The notes below the pieces were generated by a model. That model saw only the letters and a list, made by a program, of their open reading frames with translations. It did not search any database and was not told where the DNA came from. DNA of 64,000 bases from Hyperoodon ampullatus (taxonomy: Eukaryota > Chordata > Mammalia > Artiodactyla > Ziphiidae): positions 44,946,368 through 45,010,367 of the forward strand of contig OX457064.1 of assembly GCA_949752795.1 (NCBI GenBank), in the 5' to 3' direction. Shown in pieces: positions 1-11,119 of the stretch (the first letter of the stretch is position 1; each line of letters opens with the position of its first letter). The translations under genes were made by a program, and so were the position numbers.

Positions 1-134
1 TTACCAAGCCAGTGATGTGCTATGACCATTTGCTTATTTATCTTTATTCTAAGCACCATGCCTACTAGATACTTGGACGCCTGTAACTCAGGTCTTCCTT
101 TGCAGAGTGTATGGCCTGTGTTCTAGTTGCACTC

Positions 135-260
135 ACTCATTCATTCAATAAATATCTCTTGGGTGCTTCCTATGTCTTAGGCAGAGTTCTATGCTTTGGG
201 GATGCATAAAATCTTATATTCTAGTGAGGGTGACAGAAAATAAATGAGTAAAATGCAAAG
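135..260 (-). repeat. L2 (LINE2) 3'-end fragment
   Basis: The stretch opens with CATTCATTCAATAAATATCT and runs through wording like 'tgggtgcttcctatg...gcagagttctatgctttggggat' to a 'tctagtgagggtgacagaaaataaat' type ending. This is the familiar reverse strand of the L2 3' region. It is old, diverged and non-coding. Family assignment is from recognition, not alignment. Confidence 0.7.
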
Positions 261-1845
261 CATGTTAGGAGAGGTGTCCAAGTTAATGTTGTCAAACCCT
301 AAATGCGGCCACATAATGAAACACCTCAAAAAGTTATTTAATTGATGGTGATATATTTTAAAATCCTTAAGTAAAACACATAATTTCATGTCGAAGACAT
401 GTTGAAACGTCTCTGTCCTAGTTAGTATCCAGTTAGCATGGTTTAGAACTGGTCACTAAATGCAGTGTGTCAAGTATTTGTGTTGATAACCTTGGTTTTG
501 GTCACTATCACTTTATATGTGGTATATAATAAAACATTTTTCCCCCTGTGGATTCTAATTGACCCTGATTTCTCTAGAGTTGTTACAAAAATATTTAAAC
601 ACTGGAAGCCTCATTAGAAGAGTGTAGCATAATCTTGAAAGCTGACCACTTTCCAGGACAATTTGTATTTGGATTTTTTAAAAAACAACAAAAATAACAA
701 AATTATCTTGTGACGTTATTATCATTGAATGAGCTTAGTCAGACATCAGGTTCATGACAGCAGCCCAATCTAATAGATTGTAACCCTGGGGGATTGGTGT
801 GCCTGGACTCATTGTCAACAATGTAAATGTCATCAATATTCCAAAGGCTTGGGAAGATCAGGTTTAGGTGAGGCTGAGGAAGCATAGGCTGAATCATGAA
901 AATACCTTGTTTATAACAAGGCCGATAACAGGACCTGCCTTGACTTTCTTGGAAGGGATGAATCGGTGGATATCAGAACAAATTGAACTATTAGGATTTG
1001 ATAAAAAGCCTCATTTGCTGCTTAAGTTTGGACAATGTCCAGATGACTAGAATAGGATGTGCACACATACTCAGTTCTCTCTTTTTTGCAGTATCTCCCA
1101 CTGGATGTCATAATGGCTGGGTGAACATTTGAGAAACAAATACCGGCAGTTAGAAATACTGTGTCCCATAAGTCATTTGGGCTGTTTGTGGGAGGTGTGA
1201 ATACCTAAAAAAAATTCAGGTTTTGGTAAGAAGGAGGAAGGGTTAACAGATGGAAGGTAAACAACAGAACCAGCTGCATACTCCAAATTAAAATTTAAGC
1301 CATTGCACATTTGTTTGCATATGTTACTAATAGTTGCCTTGAAATACAGTAGATTGTCCTGCAGGGTCAGCAACGATCTAGTTGGCACAATTTGGACTTG
1401 TTTCTATTCATTATATGTTTGCTGGTGTTGTGAATAGGTCTCTGCTATTATTGGATAAACACTAGTCGCTGAGTCTTTTCTTCGTAGCATATACATACAC
1501 CAGCAAAAGAGCTAATGCAAGGATGTGTATGGCAAAATAATATAGCAGCTGCACTATTTAGGAAACATGAGAGGAAAGGTAATCACCTAGCTCAGAACTC
1601 ACAAAAAGCCTTCTTTTATTATACAATTTTATTTGTCCTTTATTATTTAGATTTTTAAAAAATGTTGAACCTTTGAAAAGTCTAAGGGAACACTTGAAAC
1701 AATGTATTCTGGCTTCAGCTTGTTAAAAACATGTTGTATTCCCTTGATTATACTCACCAATACCATTCTTGTTTTGTTGCTATTTGTTATATAACAATGA
1801 AATATATGGCTTAGCCACTGTATGTTTCTAATTTAAAAGACTGTA
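261..1845. other. Unassigned AT-rich DNA
   Basis: I see no gene, recognisable repeat or RNA here. Open frames are at most about 70 codons (for example 868-1050 plus, 1173-1388 minus), lack any recognisable motif and are expected by chance in AT-rich DNA. Confidence 0.6.
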
Positions 1846-1890
1846 CATTTGTATCATTTAAAATTAAAAAAAATTATTATGATACAAATG
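1846..1890. repeat. 12-bp perfect inverted repeat
   Basis: CATTTGTATCAT at 1846-1857 is followed, after a 21-base A/T-rich spacer, by its exact reverse complement ATGATACAAATG at 1879-1890. It lies just upstream of an L1 3'-end fragment. It could fold as a hairpin but has no known role and may be chance or the relic of a MITE. Confidence 0.8.
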
Positions 1891-1894
1891 AACT

Positions 1895-2125
1895 TATTTA
1901 CAAAACAGAAGTAGACTGATAGACATAGAAAACAAACTTATGGTTACCAAAGGGGAAAGGATAGGAAGGGATAAATTGGGAATTTGGTATTAACAGATAC
2001 ACACTACTATATATAAAATACATAAACAACAAGGACCTGCTATATAGCACAGGGAACTGTATTCAATATCTTGTAATAACCTATAATGGAAAAGAATCTG
2101 AAAAATAATATGTATAGACTGCCCA
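1895..2125 (+). repeat. L1 3'-UTR fragment
   Basis: The order of phrases is that of mammalian L1 3'UTRs: 'tggttaccaaaggggaaagg', 'attaacagatacacactact', 'tatatagcacagggaact', 'ttgtaataacctataatgg', then 'aaagaatctgaaaaa'. It is 5'-truncated and non-coding. A related 3' end occurs at 6.0 and 60.5 kb. Confidence 0.85.
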
Positions 2126-4205
2126 AAGCCAAGTTATGGCGATTTGCTCTTTTGAGTGTTGAGAATGTTCTGCTGTTCTCTCTCCTCTTCCTCTCTTTCT
2201 CAGTCTTTCTGGGCACTAAATTGGTGAGAACATGTTACTGAGAACAGTCTTCAGTTATTTGTTCTTATTATGTCTTTCACAACCAAGGCCATGATAAGTA
2301 GTTTGAGGTTATAGTTGTGTCTCTGTGAGAATTATATTTTCAGAGCCAAGACAAAGCCTTGAGAACTGTTAAATTCCGGCACAAAGAACCAGTACTAATA
2401 AAGATATCCCCTTGAAAAATTACTATTTTTTTTCCTAAATAGACTACAGTTGTTTTCCTTTTCTTCAACTGCTGCTCCTAACGATGATCCTTGCACATTT
2501 TTCTAAGGCTTAGAATGAACCTTTTACTCATTGCCAGGGAAAGCCAGGTGAGTGTGTTGAATTGCTGACTGCTACACCTGTTGTAATTTCCTCTGGAAAT
2601 GGTAGCTTCCTGGTTGCACAAACTGACATACTGCAAAACACAATAATTATAATGTCTTCCCCCTCTGCCCGACTTCATGCTTGTCACCTCTATAACTGTT
2701 ACAATCATATTTATGGAGGGTATTCAGTTTTACTTCTTTGTAATGTGTCTCAAATGTATAGAACTGTAAAACAAGGTCCCAGTGTATTCATTGGTAATTT
2801 TTATTTGCCATTTGAAGCCATTTGAAGAAGCTGATGGTCTCTTACTAGCTCAAATTCAGAGCCCAGAAAATAATAGTTTAAAACATTCCCATGGTGCTTT
2901 CTATAGTCATTTCTTTCCCTGATACTTAATTTTTTTCCTTCTCTGGGCGATAGTTTTTTGTTTTTGTTTTTTTAAATTTACTTCAGCATAGAGCTGTAGG
3001 TATTTGCCTGTCTCTTTTTTGATTTAATGCCACATACTGCATTCTAATGCAACAACACGTGTGGATGATAAATTTTCTTGTAAACTGAGGGCTTCAAGTC
3101 TAGGAATCTGTCAAGCTTATATTTTCAAAGCTCTTGAAATATTTTCCACCTATCAACTTCTTTGCGTTACTTGCAAAGCTTTTACGGGGTATGCCAGTCA
3201 AAAGAATGACTCTAACCAAAGAAAGAACAATTCAGAAGCTGATTTTTAAAATTAGTATAAGCTTTGTAGGTGATTCAGTGGCTCTAACAGTTTGCATTTC
3301 AGATAGTATGAGAAGGGCAAATATTCTGCTTCCATTTACATAGTGTATATTAAGGGAGATAACTGCATATCAGATTTTGTCTATCTTGTATAATTATAAG
3401 TTATAGTTTCCATTTTTAATTGTCCAGTTTTGAGCTGAAGTTTATAGGAACAGAATATGAGACATGGATTAGTGACGACATTCAGGTGGATAAGCACAGG
3501 TGTATGTGTATATACCCAAGTCTGGCATTGGGTAATTATGTTTCCTTGTCTGACAAAAAGACCAAGGTGAGAGCAGTGTTTTCAAAGATGAGCATATCTT
3601 TGTGTCTGTGTTTCAGAATTGCTTGGGTTACCTTCTATGTTGACATTGGCCTGCCATCCACAGAATCAAGAACACATACCTCTGATTCTTTCAGTAGCGA
3701 TACGAGCAGCATTAACTTACAAAGACTTTCTAGGTGACCCTTGTGTACTCTCTGCCCAATGAAGAACCATACCTACCAGAAGATCAATAAGAAGTGTGAT
3801 TAGGAAAAGAGAACCGAGGAAAGTTGGTAGAGGGCCTCAAACACCGAACGTTGTTGAAAAAAGGTCAGGGCTAGATTTAGTGAAACAGGAAGTGAACAGC
3901 AAGTCTAGTTCCTTTTTGTCTACCTCCAGCCTCTACTTTCTTCATCCTCAGACATCTCCCAATTATGGCCTCTGTTCTGCCCTAGTTCCTGCTCAAGTCC
4001 TGCCTGAGGCAGGTATTTCTCTCATCTTAGGAAGCCTAGAAGTTAAAATGGACATATTACTAGGCCTGTTGAAGGTGACCTAGCTGCTAAGGTGAAGTGC
4101 AGGCTCAGATGCAGGTCTTGTTCAGCTCCATGCTGTGCACTGTACTCATGCCTCTCACTGAAGAAACAAATTGATGAATGCAGGCTCTAAATATACTAAA
4201 TATAC
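2126..4205. other. Unassigned DNA with chance open frames
   Basis: No recognisable gene or repeat. The longest open frames are 105 codons (3420-3737, plus) and 95 codons (3796-4083, plus). Their translations have no recognisable domain and no clear splice sites at their edges, so I treat them as chance. Confidence 0.55.
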
Positions 4206-4254
4206 CTTCAGGAGAGAGACAGAGAGAGAGAGGGAGATAGAGAGACAGAGAATG
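4206..4254. repeat. GA-rich simple repeat
   Basis: Imperfect (GA)n with occasional C and T interruptions ('gagagacagagagagagaga'). The 107-codon minus-strand open frame covering it (4105-4428) includes a low-complexity Leu/Ser translation of this repeat and is not credible as a gene. Confidence 0.85.
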
Positions 4255-4524
4255 TGCAGCATTATTGGCACCCTTAGCTAGGTTGACCAGGGTCATGGTG
4301 GTGCCACAAGGAGCACTGAGGCCTGACATTAAACCTGAGATGCTTGGCTGTGAATTAGAACTAGGACATTGTCCAGTGTTGTTTGCTGAATATCTAAACC
4401 GCATCCTGGTTTTCCTCTTGGCCTCCATTCTGATGAAGAGGTTCCTACAACATAAGTTCCCAGTTATTTAATATAAGTAGCTTTCTGCTTCATCCTGATC
4501 CCTAACTACTATCCTGGAAACATG

Positions 4525-4710
4525 TTAATGATGATAATAGCTAATATTTACTAAACATCTTTTGAGTGATAGGGATGGTTCTAGTTAATTTATATGCATT
4601 ATTTCTTTTAATTGTCTCGATAGTCTTGTGAGTTTCCCACGTTACGTTTCCAAAGATCTCAGAGCTAGGAAGAGGCAGAAAATAGAATTAAATTCAGGAC
4701 TCTGTTAACT
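4525..4710 (-). repeat. MIR SINE, antisense
   Basis: Reads as a diverged reverse-strand MIR: 'gctaatatttactaaacatc', a 'tatgcattatttcttttaatt' middle, then 'aaagatctcagagctaggaa' where the consensus has the 'ggtcacacagctag' core. Ancient and non-coding. Confidence 0.6.
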
Positions 4711-5562
4711 TTTTATTTAACAGCCAAACACGCTAATCAGTTGTGCCAAAGAGACTCTGATTATACAACAGTACATAATCCCTAGTTTTCTAGGATGTGA
4801 AACCTATTTTAATTTTAACCAGTTTCTGTTATATCAGACTGAAATCTTGCTGCTGAGCCTCTATTGACTAGATGAATATTCTCTATCCATAGACAGAGTT
4901 GGACCAGTTATTGGCCTGAAATTTTGTGTATTAATCATTGCCTACCCATGTCTTGGGCTCCCAACACCTTATCTGTGATCTCAAGTCTGTCTTAATAGGT
5001 GCCACTCCATGATTTGCCTTCCCTGATCATGATTATTGACCCCCAAAGTCATATTTCCATATTTATGCTCACACGCAGGTGAGAGTCTACACGTCATTTG
5101 TATAATATGATTTATTCAGCATTCCAAATGAAAAACCCATGGATGTACCTTTGTTATTGTTTGTATTCTAATTCAAAAGACATTTAGTGTAATCTTTTTT
5201 GTATGTAAGTTACTCCACAGGAAATTCTAAGACAGAATTTTAGATGAGGCGGTGCATGCTCCACCTCCCTAATTCTGACTCCAAGTCTTCTATTTCTGTT
5301 TTAACTAATACAGATATTTGCTTTATCTGCAATTGCTTCCATTTTTTTTCATTTGGACAAACAATTTAAATGTGATCAAGAAAAATAACATCTGACTATT
5401 CACATATATGCAACTTTCTTATTTGGGGGGTACATTTTACTTTGGTGAGATGGTGCAGTACCAGTTGTGGTCATTCCCTTGTCTGTCTTGTCATACTGAG
5501 AATGGACTGCCATGATATTCTTGAAATATCTCACATTCCTTACATCCTTCTTTTGGGTGATA
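4711..5562. other. Unassigned DNA
   Basis: No gene or clear repeat seen. A 65-codon minus-strand frame at 5400-5597 has no recognisable feature. Confidence 0.5.
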
Positions 5563-5850
5563 GAGCAGAATTTCTCAAAGTGTATTTCATAGACCACTAG
5601 TACATGGAGAGGTGCCCCAGAAAAAATGGGTCATGGTCATATATGCAGTAATTCTTGTATAATATATCCACATATATTAAGATATGAAATTTTCTTAATC
5701 TGTAATGTATTAAAGGCTCTGAGGAGTCCTGGTGAGAGACAACATTTTACTGTTTACTGATTTGATCACAGAATCCTCTTTTCATATAATAAATATTAAC
5801 ACCCTGTGGAATTGAGGTTGCATGCAGTACACTTTAGTAAATGCTATTCT
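5563..5850. mobile_element. hAT-type MITE with terminal inverted repeats
   Basis: The left end (AGAATTTCTCAAAGTGTATT) and the reverse complement of the right end (AGCATTTACTAAAGTGTACT) match at most positions. This is the 'tttctcaaagtg' terminus typical of hAT-Charlie elements. About 290 bases long, with no transposase, so non-autonomous. I cannot fix the subfamily or a clean 8-bp target duplication. Confidence 0.6.
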
Positions 5851-5989
5851 ATTCTAGGGGCTTGATATTAACCGAAGAGAGCTAGAAAGCTTAACTAGGC
5901 TCTGGGCTTTTCTAATCGGTTGGTACATGAGTAGGGTAAAGGATTATGGGGGAACCTATTGAGATATATTAGACTGCTCACAGAGGAAA

Positions 5990-6009
5990 ATATGTCATAT
6001 ATGACATAT
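5990..6009. repeat. 20-bp perfect palindrome
   Basis: ATATGTCATATATGACATAT equals its own reverse complement. It sits at the upstream edge of an L1 3'-end fragment. AT-rich composition makes such palindromes more likely by chance. Confidence 0.9.
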
Positions 6010-6205
6010 GGGATTAACAGATACAAACTAAGATATATAAAATAGGTAAGTAGCAAGGATATACTATATAGCACAGGGAATTATACCCATTATCTTGTAG
6101 TAACTTATAATGGAGTATAATCTGCAAAACTACTGAATCACCATGATATACACCTAAAACTAACACAATATTGTAAATAAACTATACTTCAATTAAAGAA
6201 GACAC
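6010..6205 (+). repeat. L1 3'-end fragment
   Basis: Shares the L1 3'UTR phrase order ('attaacagatacaaactaag', 'ctatatagcacagggaatta', 'tatcttgtagtaacttataa') and ends in 'aataaactatacttcaatta', a typical L1 3' terminus. Severely 5'-truncated, sense orientation, non-coding. Confidence 0.85.
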
Positions 6206-6380
6206 AATCTCTGCCCTGCTGTCCTGAAACACATAGTCCTCTAGGAAAACAAATGCATGTGTCAATAATCCCTGTGTTAATGTGGTACCCATGTACAAGG
6301 TATGGGCAGCCCAGAAGAGGTGTAATCAACTCTATTCGGAATTTGGAAAATTTAAAAAAACTTAATTTTAAAGGATGAGT

Positions 6381-6755
6381 AGGAATAATTCAGAGAAAGG
6401 AACATGTTATGTAGGCAAAACGACATACACAGAGGCATTGCTGTATGGAAAAGCAAGGTGTTGTGTTAAGGGATCAGCAAGTACCATTGCCGAAGCCTCA
6501 GGAGTACCAATAGGAGTAGAAATAGACGAAGCTGGAGCCTGATTATGGAAGGCCTTGCCTACTAAGTAAAGCAGTTTCCCCATTATTCTGTAGGTGATGG
6601 TGGAGCCTCTGACGGGTTTTTTAAATGTAAGGGTTTGTCTTTTAGGAAGAACACTGATAGTAGGGTGGGCTGGGTTGGAGCGTGGCATGGCTATCACAAT
6701 CCCCAGAATACTCAACGTGAAGCCAGTCCTGATCTTTGATACTCAGTTAGCCTCA
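6381..6755 (-). repeat. L2-like repeat, antisense; source-like copy of a duplicated block
   Basis: The part around 6555-6620 ('ggaaggccttgcctact' then 'tctgtaggtgatggtggagc') follows reverse-strand L2 wording about a gene-sized 'count' and 'gagccattgaagggtttt'. The segment 6452-6632 is unusually similar to 8930-8955 plus 9181-9322. A 16-base direct repeat at the end of this block marks the CHR SINE insertion. The 102-codon minus frame here is chance. Confidence 0.6.
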
Positions 6756-6771
6756 CCAAAAATTGTAATTT
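6756..6771. repeat. Target-site duplication, left copy
   Basis: CCAAAAATTGTAATTT is repeated at 6997-7012, directly beyond the other end of the SINE. This is the signature of L1-mediated insertion; the first two bases may belong to the SINE end on the right side. Confidence 0.9.
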
Positions 6772-6772
6772 T

Positions 6773-6996
6773 CTTTCTTTTTTTTTTTTTTTTTTTTTTT
6801 TTTTGCGGAACGCGGGCCTCTCACTGTTGTGGCCTCTCCTGTTGCGGAGCACAGGCTCCGGACGTGCAGGCTCAGCGGCCATGGCTCACGGGCCCAGCCG
6901 CTCCGTGGCATGTGGAATCTTCCCGGAGCAGGGGCATGAACCCGTGTCCCCTGCATCGACAGGCGGACTCTCAACCACTGCGCCACCAGGGAAGCC
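6773..6996 (-). mobile_element. CHR-type tRNA-derived SINE (short cetacean form)
   Basis: On the plus strand it appears as a T-run (6778-6804), then 'gcgggcctctcactgttgtg', 'tccgtggcatgtggaatctt', and ends 'gccaccagggaagcccc'. On its own strand it starts GGGGCTTCCCTGGTGGCG, with a tRNA-like A box (GTGGCGCAGTGG) and a B box related to GGTTCATGCCC, and ends in an A-tail. About 220 bases with tail. It is flanked by a 14-16 bp target duplication. Open frames crossing it are translations of the SINE. Family named from recognition. Confidence 0.93.
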
Positions 6997-7012
6997 CCAA
7001 AAATTGTAATTT
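6997..7012. repeat. Target-site duplication, right copy
   Basis: Second copy of the direct repeat at 6756-6771, immediately after the SINE head. Confidence 0.9.
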
Positions 7013-7940
7013 AAAAGGCTACTTTCTTACTTATCTATACTCCTAATATAAAATGGTCTTCTATTTTATTCCCTGACTCCCAACCAATGGAATGTCTGTA
7101 GCACAAGAGAGATGATTTTTCTACTCCTTTAATCAAACTTTCAAGTCTGTAATACCAACATTGCCTTCTTTCTATTATGGTCTATCCACTTGCCCTTCTA
7201 TTAAATTGAGTCGTTAGTGTAATCGAGATGGCTGTTTGACACATAAGTGATAAACAAGAGGTGACAAAATACTTTCCACAGGATTTAGGGTCCTTTTCCC
7301 ACATGTCCTCAGTTTCACTTTCAGAATCTTATTAAACTTGGATGCTACACCATGCATGAAGGATAATATGCCTTGCTGTTAGTAAAATGAGTGCTGTTCC
7401 GTGGTAATCACCTTAGATTGGCTCAGAACAGCGTACCCACTTCTATGGCTGCATGGAGAGAACACTGTTGCTTAGTATGACAATGTCGATGGAATATGCC
7501 ATTCTATTAATCTCCAGCCATGGGATACAGAATTTCCTACATAATGTGGTGATCAGCCATTTCTGTTATGATTTTATGGAAAAGGCCAACTGGCTAATGC
7601 TTTAATTATTGAGGAGATATTTTCATAGTTATAGCACAGAATTCACTTAGGATGATGTCTGCATATCTCAAGGACAGCTGGACTACCTTGGAGGGCACTG
7701 GAATGTTTGCCTGGGATTTTGTAAGATAACTTAAAAAAATTTTTTTTTCCAGATTTAAATTCTTATTGATTACAAAAATCTTTATTGAAGAAATGTAGAA
7801 AGCATAAAGTATTTATACAATTGTGCATAATCCCACTGCCCAGGGAAAACCATTGTTAAAGTGTTTAGTGCTTTCTTATATCTATATTCATATTCACTCC
7901 TGTATCAATATCCATATCTTTATGGACATATTTGATAAAA
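7013..7940. other. Unassigned DNA
   Basis: No gene or confident repeat. A short A/T-rich tract lies at 7731-7749. Confidence 0.5.
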
Positions 7941-8170
7941 TAATAACAATACAGCTAACTTTTATTGAGCCCACAATATGTCTAAAGTATTGCTCTAAAT
8001 ACTTTAGAACAATTTTTCCTTGTATTGTCTCATAGATTCCTCACAAAACTCTTTTCATTAGATATTATTATTATTACATTTTATAGAAGAGGAACTCAGG
8101 AACCAAAAGATTAAATGACTTACCCACAGTCACGCAGCTTGTAAGTGGTGGAGCCCCGCTGAAATGCAAG
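7941..8170 (-). repeat. MIR-type SINE, antisense
   Basis: Clear reverse-strand MIR layout: 'acttttattgagcccacaat', 'attgtctcatagattcctca', 'attttatagaagaggaactc', then 'acttacccacagtcacgcag' and 'cttgtaagtggtggagcc', the conserved MIR core. Ancient, non-coding. Confidence 0.8.
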
Positions 8171-8210
8171 CCTCAAAGCTCAAGCCATTAAGGAACGCAC
8201 TATATTTCCA

Positions 8211-8211
8211 T

Positions 8212-8255
<44 letters not shown>

Positions 8256-8256
8256 G
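8211..8256. repeat. (CA)n microsatellite
   Basis: About twenty CA units ('acacacacacacacac') bounded by 'catacat' and 'catacgtaat'. Likely length-polymorphic. A 70-codon minus frame running through it encodes alternating Val/Cys and is an artefact. Confidence 0.95.
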
Positions 8257-8689
8257 TAATATTCATATACATATATACATATAGTAGAGCATTTAAAAGA
8301 TATATTTAAATCTGATGGCAATCTTACTCTATTTAGTTTCATTCAGCTTTTCCATTTAATTCCTCATTTCTAGTAGTGAAAAGTTGCATCTCCCTGGAAA
8401 TTCTGTATAATGATTTACAGTCATGGAAATCTGCTTGGCTTACACAACAGGGACAAAATTATATTGTGTAACATAATATTCTTAGTATTGAAATTTGTTC
8501 AAAATAAGTTTTCATTGCTGTATAACATTTTTATTACTATATAAACCTGAGGAGAATTCTTGAGTTCTTTTAAAGGGAATTTAATTAAAATCCTTATGAC
8601 AGAGTGTAGTTACATAATACATAGAACACTAATTATAAACACTAGATATTAGTATCTGTATCAATTTTTATATGTGCTAGTTTTCAGTT
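8257..8689. other. Unassigned AT-rich DNA
   Basis: Nothing recognisable apart from a T-run at its right edge that opens the next element. Confidence 0.5.
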
Positions 8690-8929
8690 TCGATTTTTTT
8701 TTTTTTTTACTGAGCTTTGAAAAATGTTAGCACCCTTTTACCCACATGCCTATCAGACATAAAGTTTCCACCATCCAAGAAAATTCCTTTGTGCCCTTTC
8801 CCAGACAGTCCCTTGAACAACCCCCAAAAGCAATGATTGTATTGGTGTTATTTACTGTGGATTAGTTTTGTCTATTCTAACATGGAATCATATAGCAGGC
8901 ACTCTTTTGAGTAGAGTATAGCTTGGTGG

Positions 8930-9322
8930 TATGTTAAGGGATCAGTTAGTACTATAGCAAGAGTCACAAACTATGGGTTGTTGGCCAAATGCAGACAGTT
9001 GCCTGTTTTTGTAAATAAAGTTTTATTGAAACACATTATCTTTTACTTATTGTCAATGGCACCTTGTGCACTTTAGTGGCAGAGTTGAGTATTTGTGATA
9101 GAGATCATACAGCCTGAAATGTCTAAAATATTTACTATCTTTACAGAAGGGTTTACAAACTCCTGAAATATATGTAGTATTGCTGAAACCTCAGGAGTGC
9201 TAAGAGAAGTGGTGATAGATAAAGCTGGAACCTGATAATGGAGGCCTTTGCCTGTTATGCAAAGCGGTTTTCACTTTATCCCATAGGTGACTGGAAGCTT
9301 CTGATGGATTTTAAGTTGAAAG
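8930..9322 (-). repeat. L2-like block inside the L1, duplicate of 6452-6632
   Basis: 'tatgttaagggatcagttag' (8940) matches 'tgtgttaagggatcagcaag' at 6462. After the MITE the match continues from 'tgctgaaacctcaggagt' (9181) with 'tgccgaagcctcaggagt' (6488) onward. By eye the two are roughly 75-80% identical over about 165 aligned bases. L1 sequence flanks it on both sides, so it entered the L1. Whether it is an independent L2-family insertion or a local duplication is unresolved. Confidence 0.65.
8957..9166 (-). mobile_element. hAT-Charlie-type MITE (copy A)
   Basis: Contains 'tttttgtaaataaagttttattg', 'ggcagagttgagtatttgtg', 'ctaaaatatttactatcttt' and 'acagaagggtttacaaactc', a widespread non-autonomous hAT family whose ends resemble CAGGGGTCAGCAAAC. 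A second copy in opposite orientation lies at 59473-59672. The unoccupied paralogous block at 6484-6491 shows where it inserted. Subfamily not determined. Confidence 0.75.
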
Positions 9323-11085
9323 ATTTAACTTCTTTCACTAAGCATAATTTTTTTGAGATTCATTCATGTTGTTTCTTATATCAGTAGTTTATTCCTCTTT
9401 ATAGCTTAGTAATGTTCTATGATATGAATATATTATTCATTGTTGATAGATATTTGGATTGCTTCTATCTTTTTACTATTATAAATAACCCTACATGAAC
9501 ATTCTTGTACAAGTTGTTTCATGGACATATATTTTCATTTACCTTGGGAAATAATCAAGAACTGAATTGCTGGATCATAGGTTAAGTATATGTTTAACTT
9601 TATAAGTAATTTCCAAATCATTTTCTAAAGTGTTTTTATCATTTTACACTCCTATCAACAATGCATGAAAGTTCTACATTTTCTCTAAAATGTCATGGTT
9701 CTCTTGGTCTATAATTTTATCCATTCTGGTGGGTGTGTAGTGGTACTTTATTAGAGGTTTTTTTAAAAAACATTTCCTTGATCTCTAATGATGTTGAACA
9801 TTTTTTTAATGAGTTCATTGGCCATTTGTACATACTCTTTTGTGAAGTGTCTGCTTATATCTTTTACTCATTTTAAATTAAGTTGTTTGCCTTTTTATTA
9901 TTGAGTTATAAAATTTCTTTATATATTCTGGATACAAATCCTTTGTCAGATGTATGTGTTACAAATTTTCTTCCTAGCCTGTTGCTTAACAATTTTGTTT
10001 TTAATGGTGTCTTTTGAAGAGGAACTGTTGCATCTCTGAAAGTCTAATTTATCAATATTTTCCTTTATTGTTATTGCTTTCTTGCTTCTAAGAAGTCCTT
10101 GCTTACCTCCAGGTCATGAAAATATTCTTCTAAGTATCTTTAAAGGAGTTCTATAGTTTTAGCTTTATATTGAGGACTATAGTCCATATTGAACTAATTT
10201 TTGTACAGGGTATGAGTTATAGGCCTAGGTTTATCTTTCTCCAGTTTATATAGTTCTGTTGATATTTATTGAAAAGATTTTTCTTTCCCCATTAAGCTAC
10301 CTCGGTGTATGTTGAAAAGACCATGTAGGCATGTGGCTACTTCTTTTCTACTAAAATCTTTGTCCTATGTCAGCATTATACTGTCTTGATTGATGTGGTC
10401 AATTGTTAAGTCTTTAAGTCGAGTATTGTAAATCTTCCAACTTTGTTATATTTCAAGATTATTTTTGCCACTGTGGGGCTTCTTCATTGCCATATAAATT
10501 TAAAATTCAACTTGGCAATATCTAAAAACAAGTCTACTGGGAATTTTATTGGACAACATTGATTCTACTTATTAGTTTGAGGATAATGGATATGTTAATA
10601 ATATTGAGTCTTCTGTTTCATAAACAAGGGATATATCTCCATTTAATTAAGGTCTTCATCAGTTTCTCTTAGCAATGTTTTATCATTGTTAGGGCAGTAG
10701 TTTTACACATTTTTACTAAATGTATCCCTAGTTATTTTATGTTTTTAATTCTATTGATTTTAAGTTTCATTTTAAATTGTCTTTATGATATATAGAAATA
10801 CAGCTTATTTTTATTTGTTGACCTTTTATAATTCAACCTTGTTAAATTTACTTATTAGTTCTAGCAGATTTTTAAGATTTCTTAATATTCTGTGTATAAA
10901 ATTATGTCATCTCTGAATAACGTTTTCATTTTTCCTTTGACTCTGGATAAATTTATTTATTTATTTTTTGCATTATTACACTGGCTTGTGCTTCCAGTAC
11001 AATGCTGGATAGAAATGATTAGACTGGATAATCTTGACTTGTTTCCAACTTTAGGGGGAAGAGGAAGTTCAGTTTCTTATCAATA

Positions 11086-11119
11086 AATATATATATTATA
11101 TATTATATATATATATGTA
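11086..11119. repeat. (TA)n-rich tract
   Basis: 'atatatatattatatattatatatatata' separates the L1 end from the following segment. Confidence 0.85.

Larger units (their letters stand above)
8690..11088 (-). mobile_element. Old L1 (L1M-type) 3' half, antisense, interrupted
   Basis: From the T-run at 8694-8709 the sequence reads as the reverse strand of an L1 3'UTR and ORF2 C-terminal half. Landmarks are 'ctttcactaagcataat' (9333), 'attgctggatcataggtt' (9567), 'ggtgggtgtgtagtgg' (9729), 'ttctggatacaaatcctttg' (9926) and 'ttccagtacaatgctgga' (10992). All match antisense ORF2 wording; no frame is open for long. At 8930-9322 it is split by an L2-like block, which itself contains a hAT MITE. The L1 wording resumes with little or no loss. 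Confidence 0.85.

Noticed and set aside
3420..4083. 105- and 95-codon frames as exons
   Set aside because: No domain, no convincing splice sites, and AT-rich DNA of this length gives such frames by chance.
6978..6998. CTCF-like CCACCAGGGAAGCC at CHR SINE heads
   Set aside because: The GGC of the core is replaced by AAG in every copy, so binding is unlikely.
6594..7046. 150-codon frame at 6594-7046
   Set aside because: It reads through a poly-T (poly-Phe) tract and a CHR SINE; the same peptide phrases recur at every SINE copy.
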